Part shown: positions 57,146 through 64,000 of the stretch, one piece after another
Layout: each line of letters opens with the position of its first letter
How positions within the stretch are numbered: position 1 is the first letter of the stretch
NCBI GenBank assembly: GCA_029265355.1
Contig: JAJUJL010000023.1
Location: 1 to 64,000, forward strand
DNA length: 64,000 bases
Direction: 5' to 3'
DNA from: Chloroflexota bacterium
GTDB taxonomy: Bacteria > Chloroflexota > Anaerolineae > Anaerolineales > UBA4823
Notes under the pieces: model-generated
Databases searched by the model: none
Told to the model about the DNA's origin: nothing
What the model saw: the letters and a program-made list of their open reading frames with translations, nothing else
Program-made: the position numbers and the translations under genes

Positions 57146-59157
57146 TGAATTCGTTTCTTTTTTCACAACCATCTCATAAGCGCATTTCACCCATCGCCAG
57201 GCGGCTGGCCTGGCTCCTGGGTATTTTCGTGTTCTCTTTTGGAGCGGTGGCGCTGCGCAACCACCTGGCGCCCGACATCTTCACCGACGAAATCGTCTAC
57301 ACCCGCGCCGCTCTGCGGGTGGCAGGAGAAGGGGCGCTGGTGTGGGATTCCGGCGTGCCCTTCCTGGTGCACCCGCCGCTGTACTTCTTACTGGCTGGGC
57401 TGTACAATGGGCTCACCAACGCCAGCCACATCACAACCTACTCGCCCGGCGATATCTTCGCCAGCGTTTACCACACGCGCCTGCTCAATGCCGTCTTTGC
57501 CGGGCTGAGCGCGCTGCTGCTCTTCGCCTTCTCCCGGCGCCTGGCAGCCAGCCAGGGCGTTTCCTCTTCCCGCCAGCTCCTGTGGATCGGCTTGAGCAGC
57601 GTTCTGCTCTTCGCGATCGATCCCTTCGGCGTGCGCATCAACCGGCGCGCCATGCTGGAGACGCTGGCCGCCTTGCTCACCCTGCTGGGCATGCTGCTGT
57701 ATTGGATCAGCATAACCCGCCGCTCCCGCTCCGCGGAAGGGTCTCAGCTTTCACCCTGGGCGCTGCTGTCGGGTTTGGCGCTGGGTGCTTCGTTGCTGGC
57801 AAAAGAGCTGTCGTTTATCCACTTATTTGCGCTGCTGCTGTTCGCTGCCTGGGAATTTATCCAGGCACTGCCCGGGCTTTTCAAAGCGACCAGCGGCTGG
57901 CGGCGCTGGCTGCTGCCGCTGCGCTCCGCGGCGGTGCTCAATGGGGTGATTGCCGTGGGGCTGGCGGGGCTGACCTACCTGATCTACCCACTGTGGGCCT
58001 ACAGCACCGGGCGCTGGGATATTTACATCGAAGAGAAAGGGCTCGGCTTTTTGCGCATGTTGGGGCGCGTGCAGCTCACCGGCTGGAACCGGGAGGGCAT
58101 CTCTTTCTTCAGCCTCTTCCTGCAGCGACTGGTGGACTACGGCACAACTTACCTGCTGTTGGCGCTGGGCGGCGCGGCCGCGCTGTGGCTGGCAATCCTT
58201 GGTCTGCGCCACGGTCAGGCGCGCCGCGCCCAGCGCTTCCTGGCCGCCTGGGGGTTGGTCATCTACCCATTCTTCGCTTTTCTGATGCTGTTCGGCAGCG
58301 GCAATGACCAGTTCTTCTATTACTTGCTGGGACCAGCCGTGCTGCTGGCCGTCGCGGCCGCCTTCAATGCTAGGCATTTGGCGCAGAGCGCGCTGCAGCA
58401 AGCCCAGCCCTCCCCCAGCCGCCTCAGCGAGCAGCAGGCCTTGGAGAGACTGCTGGCAGGCAAGCGCAAACCACCTGCAACCGCGCAGGCTCTTCGGAGC
58501 AGCGTCCTACGCCTGGACTGGCGCGCCTGGCTGGGGCGCGGGGAAGCCGCCTTATTGCGCCTGGCGCGCTTCGCGCCGCTGCTGCTGCTGCTCATGCTGC
58601 CGTTCAACCTGTTCAAATGGGTGGATAAGTACTTGCTCAGCCAGGATAATGGCTATGCGCAGCTCGCCGAATTCGTCCGCGCCAACTTGCCCCCCGACGC
58701 CGCCATCAACGCCACCGGCGACCCGATCAAGTTCGCCTATTTCTTCCCCGAGCGCCCGGTCTATGCCCTGGCGCAGCCCACCCACGCCCAGGCCGCCGGC
58801 GTGCAGTACTTCGCCCTGGCTCCCAAGGATGTCGCCCTGCGCTACGGGCGCATCACCCCAGAGCTGGCCACCTGGATCATCGCCAACGGCGAGCAGCTCT
58901 TCGCTTACCAGAGCGACTCCTACGGCGAGCTCTACCTGCTGCGCGTCGCCCCGCAAACCGCCAGCGCCGCCAACATCGACCCCCCGCCGCCTTTCGAGCG
59001 CCGCTTCCAGGTGGCGCAAGCCGGCTACGTGGACAGCCTCATCGCCATGCTCCTGCTGTGGGTGACCGCCTGGTTGGTGATGGCCGGTTTCGTGGTGTAC
59101 ACCCGTCGCAAGCGCGACGAGGTCCTGGACACGGTCTCTTCCAACTCATCGCTCTGA
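57145..59157 (+). CDS. Multi-span membrane glycosyltransferase (GT39/ArnT-like)
   Basis: This 670-residue protein has about ten membrane helices and a C-terminal soluble part. Near the N-terminus the sequence APDIFTDEIVYTRAAL carries the acidic motif seen in lipid-phosphate-sugar-dependent glycosyltransferases of the PMT/ArnT group (an Asp-Glu pair on the first outer loop). NRRAMLETLAALLTLLGML also fits this type. It would use a polyprenyl-linked sugar at the outer face. I chose the ATG at 57145 because it overlaps the previous stop and is followed by a basic segment and the first helix; the longer frame is within the upstream gene. Donor and acceptor are unknown. Confidence 0.78.
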   Translation: MNSFLFSQPSHKRISPIARRLAWLLGIFVFSFGAVALRNHLAPDIFTDEIVYTRAALRVAGEGALVWDSGVPFLVHPPLYFLLAGLYNGLTNASHITTYSPGDIFASVYHTRLLNAVFAGLSALLLFAFSRRLAASQGVSSSRQLLWIGLSSVLLFAIDPFGVRINRRAMLETLAALLTLLGMLLYWISITRRSRSAEGSQLSPWALLSGLALGASLLAKELSFIHLFALLLFAAWEFIQALPGLFKATSGWRRWLLPLRSAAVLNGVIAVGLAGLTYLIYPLWAYSTGRWDIYIEEKGLGFLRMLGRVQLTGWNREGISFFSLFLQRLVDYGTTYLLLALGGAAALWLAILGLRHGQARRAQRFLAAWGLVIYPFFAFLMLFGSGNDQFFYYLLGPAVLLAVAAAFNARHLAQSALQQAQPSPSRLSEQQALERLLAGKRKPPATAQALRSSVLRLDWRAWLGRGEAALLRLARFAPLLLLLMLPFNLFKWVDKYLLSQDNGYAQLAEFVRANLPPDAAINATGDPIKFAYFFPERPVYALAQPTHAQAAGVQYFALAPKDVALRYGRITPELATWIIANGEQLFAYQSDSYGELYLLRVAPQTASAANIDPPPPFERRFQVAQAGYVDSLIAMLLLWVTAWLVMAGFVVYTRRKRDEVLDTVSSNSSL

Positions 59158-59164
59158 TCTGGCT

Positions 59165-60325
59165 ATGCGCATCGCTTTCGACGCTCGCTATATCAATGAC
59201 CGCTACCACGGCATCGGTCGCTACGCCTTTCGCCTGCTCGAAGCCCTCGCCCTCTCTTCCCTGCAGCGCGGCTTGCCCTATTCCTTCGCCGTTTACCGCG
59301 GCTCCGCCCCAGATTCCCGCTTCGACTGGCAATCTCTGCAGGCCCTCCCCAACATCCGCCTGCACCCCGGCCCATCCGCCCTCTACCTGCCCACCGAGCA
59401 GCTCGCCTGGGCGCGCCTGCTGCGCCGCCAGCCAGCCGACCTGTTTCATTCGCCCTATTTCGTCGCCCCGCTGCTGGCGCCTCGCCGCCTGCCGGTGATC
59501 ATCACCGTCCACGACCTGATCTTCGACCGCTACCCACAGTACATGCCCATGGCCTGGTCCCGCCCCTATTACCGACTGCTGATGCGCCTCAGCCTGGGGC
59601 GGGCGGCGGCGGTTGCTGTTATCTCGCAGGCCACCGCCCAGGACCTGGCGCAGGTTTACCCGCTATCCGCCAGCAAGGTGCGGGTGGCCAGCGAGGGCGT
59701 CGAGGCAGCCTTCCATCCCCCCGCCTCCTGGTTGTCGGTCACTGCCATGCGCCAGCGCTACAAGCTGCTCAGGCCTTACATCCTCTGCGTCGGCGCCCGT
59801 CGCCCACACAAGAACCTGGCGCGCCTGGTGCGCGCCTTCGCCCACCTGGACGGGGAATTTCCCCACGAGCTGATCTTCGTCGGCCCACCCGATGAGCGCT
59901 TTCCAGACGAGGCCCGCCAGGAAGCCCTGCGCCTGAATTCGAACGGCAGCGCTGCCCGGGCGGGGCGCGTGCGCTTCCTGGATTGGGCGCCGGAGGCCGA
60001 CCTGCCGCTGCTCTACGCCGGCGCCGAGCTGGTGGTCCTGCCCTCGCTGGTCGAAGGCTTCGGCCTGCCCGCCCTGGAGGCGATGGCCTGCGGCGCGCCG
60101 GTGCTGGCATCCAACAGCTCGTCCCTGCCCGAGGTGGTGGGCGAGGCTGGCTTGCTGTTCGACCCGCTCGACGAGCAAGCCCTGGCGCAGCGCATGGCGC
60201 AGGCGCTCAGCGACGCCGAGCTGCGCCGCGCCCTGTCGCAGGCGGGTTTGCGGCGCGCCCGCGCCTTCACCTGGCAGCAGGCCGCCGGGCAGCTCCTCGA
60301 TCTCTACGCGCAGGTGCTGGCGTGA
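59165..60325 (+). CDS. Glycosyltransferase family 4 (mannosyltransferase-like)
   Basis: This 386-residue GT-B enzyme opens MRIAFDARYINDRYHGIGRYAFRLLEAL, typical of the WbaZ/MtfB group. It contains HSPYFVAPL, a nucleotide-side segment YILCVGARRPHKNLARLVRAF, and the donor motif EGFGLPALEAMACGAPVLASNSSSLPEVVG. It starts 7 bp after the membrane glycosyltransferase gene. The end overlaps the next gene in a GTGA. A mannosyl- or rhamnosyl-type transfer is plausible, but specificity cannot be read. Confidence 0.9.
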   Translation: MRIAFDARYINDRYHGIGRYAFRLLEALALSSLQRGLPYSFAVYRGSAPDSRFDWQSLQALPNIRLHPGPSALYLPTEQLAWARLLRRQPADLFHSPYFVAPLLAPRRLPVIITVHDLIFDRYPQYMPMAWSRPYYRLLMRLSLGRAAAVAVISQATAQDLAQVYPLSASKVRVASEGVEAAFHPPASWLSVTAMRQRYKLLRPYILCVGARRPHKNLARLVRAFAHLDGEFPHELIFVGPPDERFPDEARQEALRLNSNGSAARAGRVRFLDWAPEADLPLLYAGAELVVLPSLVEGFGLPALEAMACGAPVLASNSSSLPEVVGEAGLLFDPLDEQALAQRMAQALSDAELRRALSQAGLRRARAFTWQQAAGQLLDLYAQVLA

Positions 60326-61461
60326 ACGTGCTCCTGCTCACCAGCGTGCCCATGACGCCGCCCTGGGACCAGGGAGACAAGAACCTGGCCTACACCCTGG
60401 CGCGCGCCCTGCCCCAGGTCAACTTTGGCGTTTTGACCACCCAGTGCGCCGAACCGCCCCCGCACCACAACCTGGAAATGCTGCCTCTCTACCACTCGCG
60501 GCGGCCATCGCTGCTGCAGAAAGCGGCTGTCTTCAACTGGCTGCGCCTGCGCCCTACGGATGCCGCCTTGGTGCACCTGGTGTACCGGCCCTACGCGCTG
60601 TCATCCTTCATGCTGCGGCGACTGCCCGCCATGCGCCGCTCTCTGCACACCGTTCCCGCCACCAACGACCAGCACTACCTGGTTCCCAGCCTGTTCTTCA
60701 GCCAGCGCCTGGCGACCATCTCCGCCTACGGGCAGCAGCGCCTGCAAGGCATGGGCCTGCAGCACGTCGAGCACATCCCACCGGGCATCTTCGTGGAAGA
60801 CTGGCAGGCGCTTGCCGACCAAGGCGAGGCCTTGAAAGCCCGCCTGGGGCTGGCAGGTCGTCCGGTGGTGCTCTTTCCGGGGCACTACGGTCCCGGGCAA
60901 GGCGCCAGGGTGCTCTTAGAGGCGCTGCCAGCCGTGCTCCAGGCCGTTCCACAGGCGGTTTTCCTGTTTGCCTGCCGGCTGCGCTCGCGCCGTGACCGCC
61001 GGGTGGAAGGGCAGATCAAAGCGCGCCTGCAGTCCGCCGGGCTGCTGGCGGCGGCACGCTTTTTCAACGTGGTGCCGGATATGAAAAGCCTGATTGGCGC
61101 CAGCGACCTGGTGACGCTGCCCCTGCAAACGCTGCGCGACAAGCTGGACATCCCTACCACGCTTCTGGAAGCGATGGCTGCCGGCCGCCCGCTGGTCATC
61201 TCCGATCTGCCGCCGATGAACGAGGTGCTGCTGGACGAACACAACCAACCGCCAGCCCGCGAAACTTCAGCCCCCGGCCTGGCGTTTCCGACGGGCGACG
61301 CCCAGGCCCTGGCCCAGGCCCTGATCCGCCTGCTGCAAGACGCACCGCTGCGCAGGCGCATGCAATCCAACGCTCAGCGGCTGGTGCAGGCGCGCTACGA
61401 CATCCGCCGCGCCGCCGCCCGCTACTCCCAGATCTACCAGGAACTCGCTCATGAAAGTTAA
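60322..61461 (+). CDS. Glycosyltransferase family 4-like protein
   Basis: This 379-residue protein has an N-terminus MNVLLLTSVPMTPPWDQGDKNLAY, a linker region with VPPGIF-like PPGIFVEDW, the nucleotide-binding segment VVLFPGHYGPGQGARVLLEAL, and a donor motif variant LDIPTTLLEAMAAGRPLVISDLPPMNEVL. The first Glu of the usual E-x7-E is replaced (LDIPTTLLE), as in several atypical GT4 proteins. The start is GTG at 60322 overlapping the previous stop; its stop overlaps the next gene. It likely adds one sugar in the same polysaccharide. Confidence 0.84.
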   Translation: MNVLLLTSVPMTPPWDQGDKNLAYTLARALPQVNFGVLTTQCAEPPPHHNLEMLPLYHSRRPSLLQKAAVFNWLRLRPTDAALVHLVYRPYALSSFMLRRLPAMRRSLHTVPATNDQHYLVPSLFFSQRLATISAYGQQRLQGMGLQHVEHIPPGIFVEDWQALADQGEALKARLGLAGRPVVLFPGHYGPGQGARVLLEALPAVLQAVPQAVFLFACRLRSRRDRRVEGQIKARLQSAGLLAAARFFNVVPDMKSLIGASDLVTLPLQTLRDKLDIPTTLLEAMAAGRPLVISDLPPMNEVLLDEHNQPPARETSAPGLAFPTGDAQALAQALIRLLQDAPLRRRMQSNAQRLVQARYDIRRAAARYSQIYQELAHES

Positions 61462-63250
61462 CCCGATCCGCTCCATTTACACGCTCATCGCTTTGATCAC
61501 CCTGGTCGCTTTCCTCCTGCCCGCCTCTCCAGCGGCGGCTGGCAGCGCCCGGCGCAAGCTGCAAGGACCCGACCCCATGCCCTTCCTGTTTGGCGTGGTC
61601 AGCGACACCGGCGCGCACTACGACGAGCTGTGGAAACTGGGGCTGCGCGCCACCACCTTCGAATTCCAGTGGAAGCGCTACGAGCCGTCCGAGGGCGTCT
61701 ACGACAGCGCTTACATCAATCACATGCGCGCCAAGCTGGCTCAGCTCAAGGCCCAGGGCTGGTACGTGCAGATGGTGCCCGGCTTTCACTACGCGCCAGA
61801 TTGGGTATTTCAGAAGTATCCCAACCTGTATTACCTCAACCAATGGGGCGAAAAGTACAATCCCGATCCGTTGAGCAAGGGTGATTTCCGCGTCATCAAC
61901 GCGCCTTTCAACCCGCAGGCGCGCCAGCTCATCGCTGGATACCTGCAGCGCATCTTCCAGGATTTCCCGCAAAACGACCCGGCGACGCGCTTCGACGCGG
62001 TGCGCGTCGGCGGCGGCGTGCAGGGCGAGCTGCGCTACCCGCCCAGCGAGTACAACGGGCGCGCCAACAACTACTGGGCTTTCGACGCCAGCGCCCAGGA
62101 CCCGGCCATCTCGGGCATCCCCGCCTCCGTCGTCGGCTGGCGGCCCGGCATCGACCCTAACCCTGGCGCAACCGGCAAAGGGCAATTGCTGGTCAACCCC
62201 GGCTTCGAAACCACGCATGCCTGGTACCAGCCCTTCGCCTGGACGCCCGACGGCGAATTGCTGGCAGAGCAGGTGAACGGCGCGGCGCACAGCGGCAGCC
62301 TGTCGCTGCGGGTGACCCTGGAGACCGCCCACCGCGTGCACCAGTTCGTGCGCATCGAGCCGGGCAAAACCTACGAGCTGAGCGGCTGGGTGAAATCCGG
62401 CGACGGCGTGGGGCGCGCCCGCCTGTTCGCTGTGCCCTACGACGCCAGCTTCCAGCCGCTCTCTGCGGACTTCCTCAAGCTGGAAAGCGCCGCCAAAACC
62501 TGGACACGCCTCTCCGGCAGCCTGGCGACTCCCGCCGCAGCCCGCTTCCTCAAAATCGAGCTGGACGGCGACCGGGCTGGCAGCTTCAGCTTCGATGATC
62601 TCTCGCTGCGCCTGCAGGCCTCCACCGCCGCTGGCGATCGCGAAGTCAGCGTCCCGACTGCCTTCCTGGATTGGTACATCCAGAAGATGAGCGAATACCA
62701 GGCCTGGCAAATTGCCGAGCTGCGCAAATACTACTCCGGCGAGCTGCACCTGGTCTACGCGGGCAAGGGCTTGCAAACCCGCCAGGTGACCGCTGCCCTG
62801 GTCAACGATCTGCGCGGCGATGGCTGGAGCGAGACCTCCTCGGCGCTGTACGCCGCCGCTGATTATTCCCGCCACCTGCAAGACCTGACCGGCTCGCAGG
62901 GGTTGGCCGTCTACCTGACCGGTATCGAAGATCCGCCCGCCGCCCAGGTGAACGACACCTCCTACAATCCGGGGGAGTGGTCTGCCGCCCACTGGCTGGC
63001 GTCCCTGGCGCGGCCGCGCGGCTTGCCCCTGTGGGCGGAAAATTCCGGCAAAGATACGCCCGAGGAACTGGCCCTGGCGGTGCAGCGCCTGGAAATCAAC
63101 GGTTACCGCGGCCTGCTGTGGGCCACCGAAAGCGAGCTGTTCGCCGGCTCCGGCTACGCCACCGCCCAGGATTACGCCAACCAGATCACGCGCATCGCCA
63201 ACACCCGGCGGGTGTTCCTGCCCATCGCGCTGCGGGTAATTCGCCCGTAG
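61451..63250 (+). CDS. Secreted glycoside-hydrolase-like TIM-barrel protein with a carbohydrate-binding-like insert
   Basis: This 599-residue protein has a signal peptide (YTLIALITLVAFLLPASPAAA). The barrel resembles GH42/GH5-type enzymes: FEFQWKRYEPSEGVYDSAYI, then VRVGGGVQGELRYPP with a Glu at a plausible acid/base site, and LPLWAENSGKD with a Glu at a plausible nucleophile site near residue 540. A jelly-roll CBM4/9-like domain (about 240-395) begins LLVNPGFETTHAWY and interrupts the barrel. The end VFLPIALRVIRP resembles the tail of the giant peptidase. It may trim or bind the polysaccharide made by this cluster. The ATG overlaps the upstream gene by 11 bp. The TAG stop starts a REP-like element. 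Confidence 0.75.
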   Translation: MKVNPIRSIYTLIALITLVAFLLPASPAAAGSARRKLQGPDPMPFLFGVVSDTGAHYDELWKLGLRATTFEFQWKRYEPSEGVYDSAYINHMRAKLAQLKAQGWYVQMVPGFHYAPDWVFQKYPNLYYLNQWGEKYNPDPLSKGDFRVINAPFNPQARQLIAGYLQRIFQDFPQNDPATRFDAVRVGGGVQGELRYPPSEYNGRANNYWAFDASAQDPAISGIPASVVGWRPGIDPNPGATGKGQLLVNPGFETTHAWYQPFAWTPDGELLAEQVNGAAHSGSLSLRVTLETAHRVHQFVRIEPGKTYELSGWVKSGDGVGRARLFAVPYDASFQPLSADFLKLESAAKTWTRLSGSLATPAAARFLKIELDGDRAGSFSFDDLSLRLQASTAAGDREVSVPTAFLDWYIQKMSEYQAWQIAELRKYYSGELHLVYAGKGLQTRQVTAALVNDLRGDGWSETSSALYAAADYSRHLQDLTGSQGLAVYLTGIEDPPAAQVNDTSYNPGEWSAAHWLASLARPRGLPLWAENSGKDTPEELALAVQRLEINGYRGLLWATESELFAGSGYATAQDYANQITRIANTRRVFLPIALRVIRP

Positions 63251-63270
63251 GGGCGGCTCGCACGCCGCCC
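63247..63270. repeat. REP-like element overlapping the glycosidase stop codon
   Basis: GTAGGGGCGGCTCGCACGCCGCCCC begins with GTAG and is an imperfect palindrome. TAG (63248-63250) is the stop codon of the upstream gene. Confidence 0.6.
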
Positions 63271-63275
63271 CGACC

Positions 63276-63674
63276 CGTCCGCCATTTACACGGCGATCGA
63301 TCGCGCCGCATCCATCATCCGCGGGGGGCGGTTCACGAACCGCCGCGACCCGCCGCCACGATACGTCGCCACGACACGTCGCCGCACGTCGCCGCCCCGA
63401 CCCGTCCGCCATTTACACGGCGATTGATCGCGCCGCATCCATCATCCGCGGGGGGGCGGTTCACGAACCGCCACGACCCGCCGCCCCGACCCGTAACCCC
63501 GATACGTCCGCCATTTACACGGCGATCGATCGCGCCGCATCCATCATCCGCGGGGGGCGGTTCACGAACCGCCCCTACACGTCGCCCCGACCCGTAACCC
63601 CGATACGTCCGCCATTTACACGGCGATCGATCACGCCGCATCCATCATCCGCGGGGGGCGGTTCACGAACCGCC
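63276..63674 (+). repeat. Four direct copies of a 69-70-bp REP-containing repeat
   Basis: Copies lie at 63276-63344, 63403-63472, 63505-63573 and 63606-63674. Each runs from CGTCCGCCATTTACACGGCG to GGCGGTTCACGAACCGCC. The last 18 bases form a palindrome (GGCGGTTC-AC-GAACCGCC). Spacing is 127, 102 and 101 bp, and the spacers share GTCGCCCCGACCCGTAACCCCGATA-type pieces (first 20 bases only partly conserved). They fill most of the 525-bp gap between the glycosidase and transposase genes. Confidence 0.9.
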
Positions 63675-63717
63675 CCTACACGTCGCCGCCACGACACGTC
63701 GCACGCCGCCGGTCCTG

Positions 63718-63746
63718 TTGTTGCCTATCAAAAAATCATATACAAT
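63718..63746 (+). promoter_or_regulatory. Candidate promoter of the RAYT gene
   Basis: TTGTTG (63718-63723) and TACAAT (63741-63746) are 17 bp apart, 29 bp before the ATG at 63776. Confidence 0.5.
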
Positions 63747-63775
63747 CGATGTATCAACCACGCACAACCATTGCC

Positions 63776-64000
63776 ATGAAATCGAATTCCTCAGATCATA
63801 AACCCACCCACAACCGGCGCTCGATCCGCCTGAAAGGTTTCGATTACACCCAACCTGGCGCCTACTTTATCACCCTGGTGACGCAAGACCGCGCCTGTCT
63901 TTTTGGAGACATCCAGGATGGCTGCATGCTGCCCAGCCCCGAGGGGATTATCGTCGATGAAACATGGCATGAATTAGAAGACCGCTACCCATATCTTGAA
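63776..64000 (+). CDS. REP-associated tyrosine transposase (RAYT), N-terminal fragment
   Basis: The frame runs open from the ATG to the end of the window (75 codons). It reads HNRRSIRLKGFDYTQPGAYFITLVTQDRACLFGD, of which RLKGFDYTQPGAYFITLVTQ is characteristic of the Y1-transposase (TnpA_REP) family's first strand. These enzymes cut and move REP palindromes bearing a 5' GTAG or GGAG. The catalytic HUH and Tyr lie beyond the window edge, so activity cannot be judged. It lies 101 bp after the last copy of the REP-containing array. Confidence 0.85.
   Translation, partial: MKSNSSDHKPTHNRRSIRLKGFDYTQPGAYFITLVTQDRACLFGDIQDGCMLPSPEGIIVDETWHELEDRYPYLE

Noticed and set aside
61196-63412. A 738-codon minus-strand frame opposite the secreted glycosidase gene
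   Set aside because: Same GC shadow effect; it runs into the repeat array and has no family resemblance.
63276-63674. CRISPR-like appearance of regularly spaced repeats
   Set aside because: Repeats are 69-70 bp, the intervening segments are themselves related and GC-rich rather than unique, and a RAYT gene rather than cas genes is adjacent.

Overview
The window is a GC-rich bacterial chromosome segment with tightly packed operons. It most resembles Chloroflexota, probably class Anaerolineae. That placement is an inference from protein character: a DUF455 ferritin-like protein, split glycine decarboxylase, secreted proteins ending in a FLP...R tail, and many STAND and ABC-sugar genes. No rRNA or tRNA gene was found, so it cannot be confirmed here.

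Positions 1-9.7 kb (+ strand) hold the end of a ribose-type sugar uptake locus: a binding-protein fragment, a two-domain ABC ATPase, a ribokinase-family kinase and RbsD. A UroD-like protein, a DUF455 protein, a thioredoxin-like lipoprotein, a homocysteine methyltransferase and HtpG follow. A 20-bp tandem repeat of REP-like palindromes lies after htpG.

Positions 9.7-25.8 kb (- strand) form one long sugar locus. Read from its promoter at about 26.04 kb it contains a family-1 solute-binding protein, two permeases, a GH63-like glycosidase, gcvPA, gcvPB, an ATP-NAD/AcoX-type kinase, an SDR dehydrogenase, a large GH2 beta-galactosidase, a degenerate GroEL-like protein and a BNR-repeat protein. A divergent GntR/FCD regulator at 26.2 kb and a FadR-like operator sit at its head. 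Two short MITE-like elements with GGACTTACGCA ends lie in the leaders of two of its genes.

Positions 27-31.1 kb hold a cupredoxin lipoprotein, a secreted repeat protein and a two-component system. Positions 31.2-44.2 kb are a complete glycerol/dihydroxyacetone module: a DhaR-like activator, GlpF, DhaK, DhaL, GlpK, two small accessory genes, GlpA, three succinate-dehydrogenase-type electron-transfer subunits, and a DhaM-HPr-EI fusion. Glycerol enters through GlpF and is phosphorylated by GlpK. Glycerol 3-phosphate is oxidised by GlpA, probably passing electrons through the Sdh-like Fe-S and heme-anchor subunits to quinone. Dihydroxyacetone is phosphorylated by DhaKL using PEP relayed through the fusion protein, which looks like a complete stand-alone phosphotransferase chain.

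Positions 44.4-53.1 kb hold an XRE-STAND regulator, a lipoprotein and a 1752-residue secreted gingipain-like peptidase. Positions 53.4-63.25 kb are an exopolysaccharide cluster with four predicted glycosyltransferases, one predicted membrane glycosyltransferase among them, plus a flippase and a secreted glycosidase-like protein. The window ends in four copies of a 69-70-bp REP-containing repeat next to the start of a REP-associated tyrosine transposase gene.

The most interesting items are the hybrid GlpA/Sdh-type complex, the self-contained dihydroxyacetone phosphotransferase, the REP/RAYT system whose palindromes supply stop codons, and the degenerate chaperonin in a glycan operon.
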